Program-made: the position numbers and the translations under genes
The notes under the pieces: generated by a model
What the model saw: the letters and a program-made list of their open reading frames with translations, nothing else
Database searches by the model: none
Told to the model about the DNA's origin: nothing
Source: Bacillota bacterium
GTDB lineage: Bacteria; Bacillota; Sulfobacillia; JAIMAT01
Length of the DNA: 64,000 nucleotides
NCBI GenBank assembly: GCA_029961055.1
Contig: JASBVM010000047.1
Coordinates: forward strand, 22,814 to 86,813
Direction: 5' to 3'
Shown here: positions 17,968 through 26,095 of the stretch, one piece after another
Layout: each line of letters opens with the position of its first letter
Position numbering within the stretch: the first letter of the stretch is position 1

Positions 17968-18606
17968 CTAGCGCCCGGCCAGGATGAGACGGACGTCGTG
18001 CAGCATCGCCTCCGGCCGGGTGCCGAAGGAGAAGAGAAGCCTGAGCTGACCGCGCGGGTCGATCAGATAGACGTAGGACGAGTGGTCGACCAGGTAGGTG
18101 GCGGCACCGGCGGCCTGCCGCTTGTGGACGTAGACCCCGTACTCCTTCCAGACCGGCTGCAGCTGCCCAGGGCTTCCCGTCAGGCCGATGGCGGCCGGCT
18201 CGAAGCCGAAGGGCTCCAGGTAGCCCGCCATGCGGGCGGCCGTGTCCCGCTCGGGATCGACGGTGACGAAGAGCACGCGCACCCGCCGGGCGTCGGCCCC
18301 CAGCCGCTCCTGGACCTGGCGCAGGTCGGAGAGGGTGGTGGGGCAGACGTCCGGGCAGGTCGTGTAGCCGAAGTAGAGCAGGACCACCTTCCCGCGCAGC
18401 GACGCGAGGTCGAAGCTCCTCCCCCGCGTGTCGGTCAGCCGGAAATCCGGAGCCTGCGCAGGCGGCTGGAGAAGCTCGCCCTGGAAGCGGGGAGGCGCCA
18501 GCAGTTGCAGGCGCCAGGCCGCCGCCGCCACGAGAAGGAGGGCGGCTCCGGCCAGCCCCAGCCAGAGGCCCACCCTCCGCCTTCGCCCGAGCTGCCCGTT
18601 CCGCAC
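17968..18606 (-). CDS. Sco1/SenC-family copper chaperone
   Basis: Membrane-anchored thioredoxin-fold chaperone for assembling the CuA centre. An N-terminal helix (about residues 12-32) is followed by the Sco domain with CxxxC (Cys84, Cys88 in TTCPDVCP) and the distal copper ligand His175 (VDHSSY), so all three ligands are present. GTG 18606 has only a modest GGGGTG site. It is the first gene of the seven-gene operon ending at 10904. Two 10-bp direct repeats in the promoter region are described separately. Confidence 0.93.
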   Translation of the reverse strand: MRNGQLGRRRRVGLWLGLAGAALLLVAAAAWRLQLLAPPRFQGELLQPPAQAPDFRLTDTRGRSFDLASLRGKVVLLYFGYTTCPDVCPTTLSDLRQVQERLGADARRVRVLFVTVDPERDTAARMAGYLEPFGFEPAAIGLTGSPGQLQPVWKEYGVYVHKRQAAGAATYLVDHSSYVYLIDPRGQLRLLFSFGTRPEAMLHDVRLILAGR

Positions 18607-18649
18607 GCGACGTCACCCCAGACAGGCTGACGGAACATCTGCCGCACGA

Positions 18650-18674
18650 CAATTGTAAGCGAAGCAATTGTAAG
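18650..18674 (-). promoter_or_regulatory. Tandem 10-bp repeats upstream of the copper operon (possible operator)
   Basis: On the minus strand CTTACAATTG occurs twice (18674-18665 and 18659-18650), separated by five bases, about 45-70 bases before the Sco start. Extended by two bases, the downstream copy reads TACAATTGTC, nine of ten matches to the CopY cop-box TACANNTGTA; the upstream copy is weaker. A copper-responsive BlaI/CopY-type or response-regulator site is plausible. TACAAT in each repeat also resembles a -10 element, but no matching -35 was found. Confidence 0.4.
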
Positions 18675-18788
18675 AAGGGTGGAGGGGGGGTGGGATAGCC
18701 CGAAAGAACCATTTCTCCATGGCAATGTGCGTAAACGTTCCGGCCGGGGCGGGCCCATGCGCGCAGCGGATGACGGCCCGCGGCAGCG

Positions 18789-18826
18789 CGAGAGGGCGGC
18801 GCGCCCGCCGGCGCACCGCCCTCTCG
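18789..18826 (-). terminator. Hairpin after the purine permease gene
   Basis: A perfect 11-bp inverted repeat (18789-18799 with 18816-18826) whose 16-base loop contains further GC complementarity. It lies just 3' of the permease stop (18854) on the minus strand and upstream of the copper operon promoter region. Confidence 0.5.
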
Positions 18827-18853
18827 GCTCGTCACGGATCGTTCGAATGCGCT

Positions 18854-20206
18854 TCAGGCAGGCAGGACGAAGCTGAGCGCGAAGAGCGCCGCCACGATCC
18901 AGAGCGCCCAGTGGACCTCCCGCGCCCGCCCGGTGGCCAGCTTGATGACGCAGTAGCTGATCAGGCCGTAGCCGATGCCGCGCGAGATGCTGTAGGTGAC
19001 CGGGATGGTCAGCAGCGTGACGAAGGCCGGGAAGGCGTCGGCGAAGTCGTCGAAGGGGATGTCCCTGACGGCGCTCATCATCAGGAAGCCGACCACGATC
19101 AGCGCCGGCGCCGTCGCCTGGGAGGGCACCATCAGGAAGAGCGGCGCGAAGAAGACCGAGACCAGGAAGAGGAGCCCGGTCACGAGCGAGGTGAGCCCGG
19201 TCCGGCCGCCCTCGGCCACGCCGGCCGAGGACTCGACGTAGGTGGTGACCGAGGAGGCGCCGAAGAGGCCGCCCACCATCGCCGCCAGCGAGTCGACGAG
19301 CAGGATGTTGCGCAGGTTGGGGAGGCGCCCTTCCTTGTCCAGGAGGCCGGCTTCGCCGCCCACGGCCACCACCGTGCCCATGGTGTCGAAGAAGTCGGTC
19401 ATCATGAAGGCGAAGACCGCGGCCAGCATGCCCAGCCGGAGGGCCCCGGCGATGTCCAGCTGCCCGAAGGTGGCGAACGAGGCGGCGCCCGGCACCTCGA
19501 AGAGGCGCGTGGTCACGTGCGTGATGCCCATGGGGATGCCGATCAGGGTGGTGCCGATGATCCCCAGGAGGATGGCGCCCCGGATCCGCAGCGCCACCAG
19601 CGCCGCGGTCAGGAGGAGCCCGATGACGGTCAGGATGACGCCCTTGTCGGTGACGGAACCGAAGGTGACCACGGTCGCCGGGCTGGCCACCACCAGCTTC
19701 GAGTTGACCAGGCCGATCAGGGCGATGAAGAGGCCGATGCCGACGCCGATCGCCTTCTTCAGGTGGAGCGGGATGGCGTTCATCACCGCCTCGCGCACGT
19801 TGGTCAGCACCAGCAGCGTGACGATGGCACCCTCGACGAAGACGACGCCCATGGCCGTCTGCCAGCTGACGTGCTGGCCGGCGACCAGGCCGTAGGTCAG
19901 GGCGGCGTTCAGCCCCATGCCCGAGGCCAGCGCGAAGGGTGCGTTGGCCACCAGTCCCATGGCGATGGTCATGATGCCGGCCGCCAGCGCCGTCGCGACC
20001 GCCGCGCCGGCCTTGGGCACGCCCGCGTCGCCCAGGATGGCCGGGTTGACAAAGAGGATGTAGGCCATGGTCATGAAGGTGGTGAGACCGGCCGTCACCT
20101 CGGTGGAGAGGCTGCTCCCCCGCTCGCGCACGCGGAAGAGCCGCTCGAGGAAGGAGTCGGATCCCGCCGCCGCGCGCGCTTCCTGCTCCGCCTGCAAGAC
20201 GCCCAC
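18854..20206 (-). CDS. NCS2/AzgA-family purine permease
   Basis: Polytopic (12-14 helices) proton-coupled nucleobase importer of the AzgA-like NCS2 branch, which takes up adenine, guanine or hypoxanthine. Family features include the N-terminal EVTAGLTTFMTMAYILFVNP, GMGLNAALTYG, the central MTDFFDTMGT and the SSVTTYVESSAGVAEGGRTG motif; the 450-residue length is typical. GTG 20206 is preceded by GAGGAGGG. The upstream PurBox-like pair suggests PurR-type repression, as known for pbuG-type genes in Bacillus. Confidence 0.92.
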   Translation of the reverse strand: MGVLQAEQEARAAAGSDSFLERLFRVRERGSSLSTEVTAGLTTFMTMAYILFVNPAILGDAGVPKAGAAVATALAAGIMTIAMGLVANAPFALASGMGLNAALTYGLVAGQHVSWQTAMGVVFVEGAIVTLLVLTNVREAVMNAIPLHLKKAIGVGIGLFIALIGLVNSKLVVASPATVVTFGSVTDKGVILTVIGLLLTAALVALRIRGAILLGIIGTTLIGIPMGITHVTTRLFEVPGAASFATFGQLDIAGALRLGMLAAVFAFMMTDFFDTMGTVVAVGGEAGLLDKEGRLPNLRNILLVDSLAAMVGGLFGASSVTTYVESSAGVAEGGRTGLTSLVTGLLFLVSVFFAPLFLMVPSQATAPALIVVGFLMMSAVRDIPFDDFADAFPAFVTLLTIPVTYSISRGIGYGLISYCVIKLATGRAREVHWALWIVAALFALSFVLPA

Positions 20207-20221
20207 CGCAAGCCCTCCTCA

Positions 20222-20265
20222 AAAACCGAACGTTCGGAATGACAGAGAAAAGAACGATCGGAAAC
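20222..20265 (-). promoter_or_regulatory. Inverted PurBox-like pair upstream of the purine permease
   Basis: Plus strand 20222-20234 reads AAAACCGAACGTT, close to the Bacillus PurBox AWWWCCGAACWWT. An inverted second copy at 20265-20252 reads GTTTCCGATCGTT (one core mismatch). The boxes face each other with about 17 bases between, the spacing known for PurR operators. The first box also contains the self-complementary CGAACGTTCG. Located 16-60 bases upstream of the GTG start. Confidence 0.6.
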
Positions 20266-20302
20266 CGGTGCGAGTGTAGCACCTCTCGGAGGGCGGTGGC
20301 AA

Positions 20303-21832
20303 CTAGCCGGCACTGGGCAGGAAGCGCGGCGGCCGCCGTGCCCGTGTCGCCTGCTCGAAGGCGTGGGCGATGCGGAGCAGGGTTGGCTCGCTCCAGGCGG
20401 TGCCCATGAAGGTGATCCCCACCGGCAGCCCGCGGACGGAGCCGGCGGGGACCGTGATCAGGGGATAGCCGGCCCGGGCCGCCGGCCCCGAGCTTCCCCA
20501 GACGCCCTGGTCGCCGTTGACCGGATCGATCAGCCAGGCCGGCCCCCCGCTGGGTGCCACGAGCGCGTCGAGGCGGTGGGCGCGCAGGACCGCGTCGATC
20601 CCCTCCTCACCCCCCAGCCGGCGGCTCCGGGCCAGAGCCTCGCGGTAGGCCGGCTCCGTCAGCGGCCCCTTCTCCGCGGCCATGAGGAAGAGCTCCTGCC
20701 CGAAGAAGGGCATCTCCTCGGCGGCGTGCGCCTCGTTCCAGGCGATCAGCTCGTCCAGCGTCCGCACCGGGACGCCCGGCCGCCCCGCCAGGTAGGCCTC
20801 CAGGTCGGCCTTGAACTCGTAGAGGAGGACGGTCATCTCGGCGTCGTCCTCCTTGTAGCGGGTGGGCGAGGGGAGGTCGGCGGGGTCGACCAGCTCCGCG
20901 CCCAGCTCGCGCAGGGCCTGGAGCGCCCCCTCGCAGACGGCGTCCGCCTTCTCGCTGAACCCCCAGAAGCCCTGGCGGGCGACGCCGATGCGGACCCCGC
21001 GCAGGTCGCCGCCCAGGAAGCGCGTGTAATCGCCGGCCGCCTTCGCCGCCGCGGCCCTGGTGGCGGGATCGCGCTCGTCCGGCCCGGCGATCGCCGAGAG
21101 GAGGAGCGCCGCGTCGCGGACCGTGCGCGCGATGGGCCCCACCGTGTCCTGGCTGTGCGCGATGGGGACCACCCCGGCGCGGCTGGTCAGGCCGACCGTC
21201 GGCTTCAGCCCCACCACTCCGCAGGCGCTGGACGGGCTGACGATGGAGCCGTCGGTCTCGGTTCCCAGGGCGGCCGCGCAGAGGTTGGCGGAGACGGCGG
21301 CGGCGGAGCCGGAGCTGGAGCCGGAGGGATTCCGGTCCAGCGCGTAGGGATTCCGCGTCTGGCCCCCGCGGCCGCTCCAGCCGCTGATGGAGTGGGTGGA
21401 GCGGAAGTTGGCCCACTCGGAGAGGTTGGCCTTGCCCAGGAGGACGGCGCCGGCGGCGCGGAGCCGCTCCGCGACGGTGGCGTCGCGGGGCGCGGGCGTC
21501 CCGGCCAGCGCCAGCGAGCCGGCGCTGGTCTGCATGCGGTCACCCGTGTCGATGTTCTCCTTGACCAGGACGGGGATCCCGTGGAGGGGGCCTCGGACCC
21601 GGCCCTCCCGGCGCTCGGCGTCGAGGCGTGCGGCGATCGCCTCGGCGTCGGGGTTCAGTTCCAGCACGGAGCGGAGGCCGGGGCGACCGCCCGGCTGGTC
21701 GCGGTCGAGGAGCGCGATCCGCTCCAGGTAGAGGCGGGTGAGGGCGAGCGAGGTCAGCTCGCCGCGCGCCAGGGCGGCCTCGAGGTCGGCCAGCGTCGCT
21801 TCCTCCAGGGGGGCGAAGTCGGGCGTTGTCAC
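20303..21832 (-). CDS. Amidase-signature family hydrolase
   Basis: A 509-residue enzyme of the amidase signature family (GatA, fatty-acid amide hydrolase, 6-aminohexanoate hydrolase relatives). The Ser-cisSer-Lys triad is visible as Lys91 (VLVKEN), Ser172 (NPSGSSSGS) and Ser196 ([11 protein letters not shown]). GTG 21832 is fixed by an ideal GGAGGTGAT ribosome binding site eight bases upstream; the open frame continues upstream but has no better start. There is no gatB/gatC neighbour, so it is a catabolic or detoxifying amidase rather than part of the Glu-tRNA amidotransferase. The end of the gene is 97 bp upstream of the permease start. Confidence 0.9.
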   Translation of the reverse strand: MTTPDFAPLEEATLADLEAALARGELTSLALTRLYLERIALLDRDQPGGRPGLRSVLELNPDAEAIAARLDAERREGRVRGPLHGIPVLVKENIDTGDRMQTSAGSLALAGTPAPRDATVAERLRAAGAVLLGKANLSEWANFRSTHSISGWSGRGGQTRNPYALDRNPSGSSSGSAAAVSANLCAAALGTETDGSIVSPSSACGVVGLKPTVGLTSRAGVVPIAHSQDTVGPIARTVRDAALLLSAIAGPDERDPATRAAAAKAAGDYTRFLGGDLRGVRIGVARQGFWGFSEKADAVCEGALQALRELGAELVDPADLPSPTRYKEDDAEMTVLLYEFKADLEAYLAGRPGVPVRTLDELIAWNEAHAAEEMPFFGQELFLMAAEKGPLTEPAYREALARSRRLGGEEGIDAVLRAHRLDALVAPSGGPAWLIDPVNGDQGVWGSSGPAARAGYPLITVPAGSVRGLPVGITFMGTAWSEPTLLRIAHAFEQATRARRPPRFLPSAG

Positions 21833-21991
21833 GGCGATCACCTCCGGGTCGTGGCGGGAGCCCGGTCCGCCCAGGGAGCGGCTCCGGGTCGCCCGTCGCT
21901 GGCTTCGCCCCGGCGGGGCCGCTTCCCTGTGAGGGGCAGGACGACCGGGCTTTCCGCCGCCTCCGGGGGGGGGCGACGGGGGGAACGAAAG

Positions 21992-22016
21992 ACCCCCTGC
22001 GCACCGCGCAGGGGGT
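21992..22016 (-). terminator. Terminator of the 41-residue membrane protein gene
   Basis: A perfect 11-bp inverted repeat (21992-22002 with 22006-22016, three-base loop) followed on the minus strand by a T-rich stretch (CTTTCGTT). It starts 19 bases after the stop codon of the small ORF at 22035 and 160 bases before the amidase start, so it could alternatively attenuate amidase transcription. Confidence 0.6.
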
Positions 22017-22034
22017 GGGCGGGCCATCCCCCCT

Positions 22035-22160
22035 CTACCGGAGGAGCGCCGCCCGCCGCAGACGGAGAAAGGCGCCGAGCCAGTCCTCCAGTTCGACCCA
22101 GGCGACCACCGCCGAGGTCAACAGGGCCACCAGGAACGCATCGGCCAGCCACCAGGTCAT
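22035..22160 (-). CDS. 41-residue single-pass membrane protein, unknown function
   Basis: ATG 22160 follows GAGGAGGGGG at good distance. The product starts MTWWLADAFLVALLTSAV, continues hydrophobically to about residue 22, has an acidic patch (ELED), then an amphipathic, Arg-rich C-terminus (LRLRRAALLR). One transmembrane helix is predicted. It is followed by a clear hairpin terminator and preceded by a 10-bp inverted repeat in its leader. Size and layout resemble small membrane-active proteins (toxin-like or regulatory), but no family is recognised. Confidence 0.55.
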   Translation of the reverse strand: MTWWLADAFLVALLTSAVVAWVELEDWLGAFLRLRRAALLR

Positions 22161-22196
22161 CCCCACAGCCCCCTCCTCGCCTGCCGGCCGGGCAGA

Positions 22197-22219
22197 CCGT
22201 CCCGGTCACACCGGGACGG
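22197..22219. repeat. 10-bp perfect inverted repeat in the leader of the small membrane protein gene
   Basis: 22197-22206 pairs with 22210-22219 around a three-base loop. It lies 37-59 bases upstream of ATG 22160. As RNA it forms a stable hairpin just before the ribosome binding site; as DNA it could be an operator. Confidence 0.5.
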
Positions 22220-22283
22220 GTGCGGAGCCCTTGTAAAAACGTTTGTTACTACACCTAGTATGCGTATTCCTGCCACCGGGCGC

Positions 22284-23222
22284 TCATCTCGGAGGGGATC
22301 CGCCGCCGCGACCCCCCTGGCTCGAGATCCGGTCGTAGGCCGCCACCGCCCGGGCGACCTCCTGGGCGGGGATGTAGCTGAGCGTGGCGGCGCCGGCGCT
22401 TCCTCCCACGCTGGTGAGAAGGCCGAGCCAACGCCCCTCCAGGAGGCCTCCGGCCTGGGGCAGGGCGAGAAGGGCTCCGCCGGAGCAGCCGGGCAGCGCC
22501 GCCGGCGCCTCGGTGGCCACCGTCGCCCCCTCGAAGCCCGTGGCCGACGTCCCTCCGCCGCGAAAGGCGACCGGGAAGGACTGGAAGGACCAGGCGGGGC
22601 CGCGGACGCAGTCGACCTCCCCTGCCGTCGCCGCCGCCGGCGCCCCGCTCGGGTCGCTCGAGCCGGTTCCGCCGCCCGCCCCCGCGGGGGCGACCGCGGG
22701 AAGCGGGAAGGGCGTCACCTGGTTCGGGTCCAGGGAGGGCACCTCCAGCACCGCCAGATCCACCCCGTCGGCCAGGAAGACCTTCCTCGCCGGCAGCGCC
22801 TCCGGGGAACCGGGCAGGTGGACCGCGACGCCCAGCCAGGTGGCGCCCGGCGGCCCGAGCACGTGCGCCGCGCTCACCACCAGGATCCGCCGCGGTCGAT
22901 CCGGAAGCGGGGCGGCCACCACCGTTCCCGTCCCGGTCCGGCGCCCCGCCTGCCCCGCCTGCACGTAGTCCGCCTCCACCCCCACCTCGCCGGGCGCGGG
23001 CGTGGAGCGCTCCGGAGCGGGGGGTGTCCCCAGGTCCACGAGACGGCCGCCGGCCGGCTGGGCGGCGGCCGGAGCCCGACCCTGCGTCCGGGAAGACGCT
23101 CCAGCCCCCGCCAGGGGCCTCCCCTGCGGGACGGCGAAACTGACGAAGCCCACCAGCGTCATGGCCACCAGGAAGCGACGCAGGTGGCGGAAGATCGCCC
23201 GTCCGTCACGCAACCGCGTCAC
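22284..23222 (-). CDS. Trypsin-like (chymotrypsin-fold) serine protease, membrane-anchored or secreted
   Basis: A 312-residue protein with basic N-terminus, hydrophobic segment (about residues 17-33), a Pro/Ala-rich linker and a degenerate trypsin-like domain. The catalytic triad is visible: His120 (SAAHVLG), Asp155 (DGVDLAVLEV) and Ser247 (GCSGGALLA). No PDZ domain follows, unlike HtrA. GTG 23222 is tentative; the frame is open upstream for 145 codons of unlikely composition. It is divergent from the membrane protein gene at 23443. Confidence 0.72.
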   Translation of the reverse strand: MTRLRDGRAIFRHLRRFLVAMTLVGFVSFAVPQGRPLAGAGASSRTQGRAPAAAQPAGGRLVDLGTPPAPERSTPAPGEVGVEADYVQAGQAGRRTGTGTVVAAPLPDRPRRILVVSAAHVLGPPGATWLGVAVHLPGSPEALPARKVFLADGVDLAVLEVPSLDPNQVTPFPLPAVAPAGAGGGTGSSDPSGAPAAATAGEVDCVRGPAWSFQSFPVAFRGGGTSATGFEGATVATEAPAALPGCSGGALLALPQAGGLLEGRWLGLLTSVGGSAGAATLSYIPAQEVARAVAAYDRISSQGGRGGGSPPR

Positions 23223-23320
23223 CTCCGCCGCCTCTCGACAGGGCCATGGTGGCTCCGGCCGCTCACAAGAGGACGAGATGGCGCTGAGAAAACGATAAGA
23301 AGACGCCCCGCCCGGCGGCG

Positions 23321-23363
23321 TGTGACCGCGATCACGGCGCCGGCACCGCTGCCCGCCTACGCT
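23321..23363 (+). promoter_or_regulatory. Crp/Fnr-type class II promoter, site 1
   Basis: TGTGA-CCGCGA-TCACG (23321-23336, centre 23328.5) with -10 TACGCT at 23358-23363. If the start is seven bases after the hexamer (23370), the site is centred at -41.5, the class II activator position. It drives the operon starting at 23443. Confidence 0.65.
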
Positions 23364-23442
23364 GGGGCCGCGGGCTGGCGCGGCGCAGACCGCCGCCTCC
23401 GGCGGTCGCGAGCGCCGGCGCCCGCGGAGGAAGGTGGCCCGG

Positions 23443-24798
23443 ATGCCTTCGACCCGCGTCTCGCGCTGGACCCCCCGCTTCTTCGCGGTGGCGTTGCTCT
23501 GCTTCCTCGCCGCCCAGTCCTGGATGGCGGCGGGGTTGACCTGGCCCTTCCGGTCGCCGGGCTCGCCGGGGACGCTGGTGGCGGTCCACCTCCTCACCGT
23601 GGGTTGGCTGACCACGCTGATGCTGGGCGCACTCCACCAGTTCGTGCCGGTCATCACCGCCGGCGCGCCCGCGAGCGAGCGGGCGGCCGGATGGACGCTG
23701 GCGCTGGTGGCGGGCGGGCTCGCCCTGATGCTGACCGGCTTCCTGGCCTACGGGGCGGGCGCCTGGCCGCTGGCGCTGGCGCTGCCGCCGGGCGGCCTGT
23801 GGGTGGCGGCGGGCGCCTGGCTCGCCGCCGCGCAGCTCGGCCGGACGCTGGCGTCGGCGCGGCCGCTGCCGCTGCCCGCCCGGTACGTGGCGGGCGGCCT
23901 TCTCTTCCTCGTGCTGGTGCCTGCGCTGGGGGCGGCGCTGGCGCTGGCGGTGGTGGTGCCCGAGCGGGTCGGCCTCGCCGGGGCGGGCTTCCTGCTGGGG
24001 AGGGGGCTGTCGCTCCACCTGCTCGCGGGGCTGGGCGGCTGGTTCACGCTCACCGCCATGGGCGTCGCGCTCAAGCTGCTCAGCATGTTCGCCCTGGCGC
24101 CGGAGGATCGCGGCCGCCTGGGAGCCTGGGCCTTCGGCCTGGCGGCCGCGGGTCTGGGCCTCGCCTGGCTCTTCGGCTGGGGAGGCGCGGGGTGGGCGGC
24201 GCCGGCCGGGCTGGGCCAGGCGGCGGCTGCCGCGGGCGTGGCGCTCTACCTGGCCGACATGGTCCGGCTCTACGGGCAACGGCGGCGGAAGCGGCTCGAG
24301 CTCAACGCCGCCTTCGCCGCCTGGGCCCTGGCGGCACTGGGCCTGGAGCTCCTGGCGCTGGTGCTGGCGCGCCTCGCCGGCGGGCTGGCGGAGTGGGCGC
24401 CGGTGCTGGTCCAGCTGGCTCTCTTCGGATGGCTCTCCGGTCTCGGGCTCAGCCAGCTGGTCAAGATCGTCCCCTTCCTCACCTGGGTCGAGCGCTACGG
24501 GCCGCTGATGGGCCGCGCCCCGGTCCCCCGCGTGCAGGACCTGCTGGACGAGGGGCGGGCACGGCCGTGGCTCGTCGCCTACTTCGCCGCGGCGGCGACC
24601 GGGGTGGCGGCGGCCGCCGGCATCGTGGCGAGCGGCGGGGCGGGGGCCGCGGCCGCCGGCTGGTCGGCCGTCTGGAGACTGGCCGTGCTGGGCCAGCTCG
24701 TGGGCACGGCCGGCCTGGGGCGGGAGCTCTGGCAGGTCCGCCGGGCCCGGCCGGCGACATCGGCGACCGCGCCCTCGATGGTGGCAGGACGGCGGTGA
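23443..24798 (+). CDS. Polytopic membrane protein, NnrS-like/oxidase-subunit-I-like
   Basis: A 451-residue membrane protein with about 12 hydrophobic helices. ATG 23443 is preferred because GGAGGAAGG lies eight bases upstream; GTG 23434 is too close to that site. Two related motifs about 140 residues apart, VHLLTVGWLTTLMLGALHQFVP (His49, His65) and LHLLAGLGGWFTLTAMG (His192), suggest an internal duplication, and they resemble haem-ligating helices of cbb3/NOR-type subunit I homologues. The paralogue at 31018 shares both motifs and the late KIVPF motif. Its neighbours (DUF2249, hemerythrin, nirK) point to nitric oxide or nitrite metabolism. The exact family is uncertain. Confidence 0.6.
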   Translation: MPSTRVSRWTPRFFAVALLCFLAAQSWMAAGLTWPFRSPGSPGTLVAVHLLTVGWLTTLMLGALHQFVPVITAGAPASERAAGWTLALVAGGLALMLTGFLAYGAGAWPLALALPPGGLWVAAGAWLAAAQLGRTLASARPLPLPARYVAGGLLFLVLVPALGAALALAVVVPERVGLAGAGFLLGRGLSLHLLAGLGGWFTLTAMGVALKLLSMFALAPEDRGRLGAWAFGLAAAGLGLAWLFGWGGAGWAAPAGLGQAAAAAGVALYLADMVRLYGQRRRKRLELNAAFAAWALAALGLELLALVLARLAGGLAEWAPVLVQLALFGWLSGLGLSQLVKIVPFLTWVERYGPLMGRAPVPRVQDLLDEGRARPWLVAYFAAAATGVAAAAGIVASGGAGAAAAGWSAVWRLAVLGQLVGTAGLGRELWQVRRARPATSATAPSMVAGRR

Positions 24799-24875
24799 GC
24801 GGTGCCCGGTCCGCCCGGCCGCCGGGGACCGCGGGTGGGGAGGGCGGGAGGAGATCGACGACGGGAGGGGTCGAC

Positions 24876-25436
24876 ATGCGGGAAGGCAGGACGGCGGCGG
24901 TCTCGCTCCGGACGCTGGACGTGCGCGACGACCTGCGGGCGGGGCGGGAGCCGCTGGGGCGGATCCTCGAGGCGGTGCGGCAGCTGCGCGAAGGCGAGGG
25001 GCTCCGGCTCCTGGCCACCTTCGAACCGCTGCCCCTCTACCGGGTGCTGGAAGCCAGGGGGTTCGAGCACCGGGCGCGCCGCCTGGAGGGCGGCGACTGG
25101 GAGGTGACCTTCCTGCCCCGGGAGGGCGGCCGGGGTGGCGGGGCCGCGGACACGGCCGTCGGCCGCGCCGGTGGAGGTGACGGAGAGGGCGGGGCGTGGC
25201 CGGAACCGGTTCGCTTCCTGGACAACCGCGGGCTGGAACCGCCCGAGCCCATGATCCGGATCCTCCAGACGCTGGAGGAGATGGCGCCGGGCGAGGTGCT
25301 GGAGGCGGTCAACGAGCGCGAGCCGGTCTTCCTCTACCCGGAGCTGGAGGCGCGGGGTCACGCCATCCGGAGCGAGAGGCGGCCGGACGGCGTCCACCTC
25401 CGGATCCGGCGGGGGCAGGCGGGAGAGGGGAGGTGA
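24876..25436 (+). CDS. Tandem DUF2249 protein
   Basis: A 186-residue cytoplasmic protein containing two DUF2249-type domains, about residues 12-80 (TLDVRDDLRAGREPL ... LLATFEPLPLYRVLEARGF) and 112-183 (RILQTLEEMAPGEVLEAV ... PELEARGH), separated by a Gly-rich linker. The first copy keeps the LDVR motif and the second is more divergent. The domain has a TusA-like fold and is commonly found near anaerobic nitrogen-oxide genes; its molecular role is unproven. ATG 24876 has GGAGGGG upstream. It is the second gene of the operon, and its stop lies 5 bp before the SufT-like start. Confidence 0.75.
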   Translation: MREGRTAAVSLRTLDVRDDLRAGREPLGRILEAVRQLREGEGLRLLATFEPLPLYRVLEARGFEHRARRLEGGDWEVTFLPREGGRGGGAADTAVGRAGGGDGEGGAWPEPVRFLDNRGLEPPEPMIRILQTLEEMAPGEVLEAVNEREPVFLYPELEARGHAIRSERRPDGVHLRIRRGQAGEGR

Positions 25437-25441
25437 GGCGC

Positions 25442-25783
25442 GTGCGCGAGGAAGATCGCGGGCAGCCGGCGCCCGCCGCCGACCCGGGCCTGGAACCGCG
25501 GCTCTGGGAGGCGCTGCGCGAGGTCTTCGATCCCGAGCTCGGCTACAACGTGGTCGACCTGGGCCTGATCTACGGCCTCGAGGTGGAGGGCGGCCGCGTC
25601 CGCGTGGTGATGACCATGACCACCCCCGGCTGCCCGGCCGGCGACATGCTGGAGGAAGGCGTCCGCCAGCGCCTCCTCCAGCTCCCCGGCGTCGAGCGGG
25701 TGGAGGTCCGCCTGGTCTGGTCGCCACCCTGGACGCCCGGGATGATGAGCGACGATGCCAAGCGCTACTTCGGCTTCGCCTGA
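25442..25783 (+). CDS. SufT/PaaD-like DUF59 (MIP18) iron-sulfur assembly protein
   Basis: A 113-residue DUF59 protein with the family landmarks EVFDPELGYNVVDLGLIYG and TMTTPGCPAGDMLEEGV, including the conserved Cys. Such proteins help mature Fe-S clusters or form part of phenylacetyl-CoA oxygenase-type assembly. GTG 25442 is preceded by GGGGAGGTGAG. It is immediately followed by what looks like the C-terminal end of an Mrp-type ATPase. Because DUF59 is the N-terminal domain of Mrp/ApbC in many bacteria, this pair could be the remains of a split Mrp protein. In this operon it may serve the ferredoxin or radical SAM enzymes nearby. Confidence 0.85.
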   Translation: MREEDRGQPAPAADPGLEPRLWEALREVFDPELGYNVVDLGLIYGLEVEGGRVRVVMTMTTPGCPAGDMLEEGVRQRLLQLPGVERVEVRLVWSPPWTPGMMSDDAKRYFGFA

Positions 25784-25797
25784 GGGGGTGGCGGCGA

Positions 25798-26095
25798 TGG
25801 AGAAGCGCGAGGCGCTCCAGGCGCTGGCGGGGCTGAGGGCGGGCGGGTTCGATCCCCTGGCGGAGGGGCGCTGGAGACGGAGGTCCTGGCGCGGATCCCC
25901 TTCGAAGAACCCTCGCGCCAGGGGCGGCGGGCCGGCCTCTTCCCGCCCCGGAGCCCGGCGGGCTCGGCGTACGCGGAGCTGGCCCGGCGGGTGGCCAGGG
26001 AGCTGGGGCTGGAGGGGGAGGCGGTCCCCCTGGCTGCGGGCAGGCCCGCGGGGAAGGAGACCGAGAAGGAAGAGGAAGCGGGGGATGGGGCATGA
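25798..26095 (+). pseudogene. Frameshifted or non-AUG-started fragment resembling the C-terminus of Mrp/MinD-type ATPases
   Basis: ATG 25798 opens a frame (MEKREALQAL ... DPLAEG) that soon turns into Arg/Gly-rich nonsense. From base 25871 another frame reads LETEVLARIPFEEPSRQG and AYAELARRVARELGLEG, resembling the end of Mrp/ParA-like P-loop ATPases, and runs to TGA 26093-26095. That TGA overlaps the next gene's ATG (ATGA), which argues that this second frame is translated. Either a one-base frameshift near 25865-25870 (real or a sequence error) joins the two, or translation starts at CTG 25871, which has GGAGGGG just upstream. No Walker A motif remains. Confidence 0.4.

Noticed and set aside
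22260..25436. Very long plus-strand open frame (over 1000 codons) spanning the protease and membrane protein genes
   Set aside because: Only its last 187 codons (from ATG 24876) look like protein with a ribosome binding site; the rest is Arg/Gly/Pro-rich shadow of real genes in other frames.
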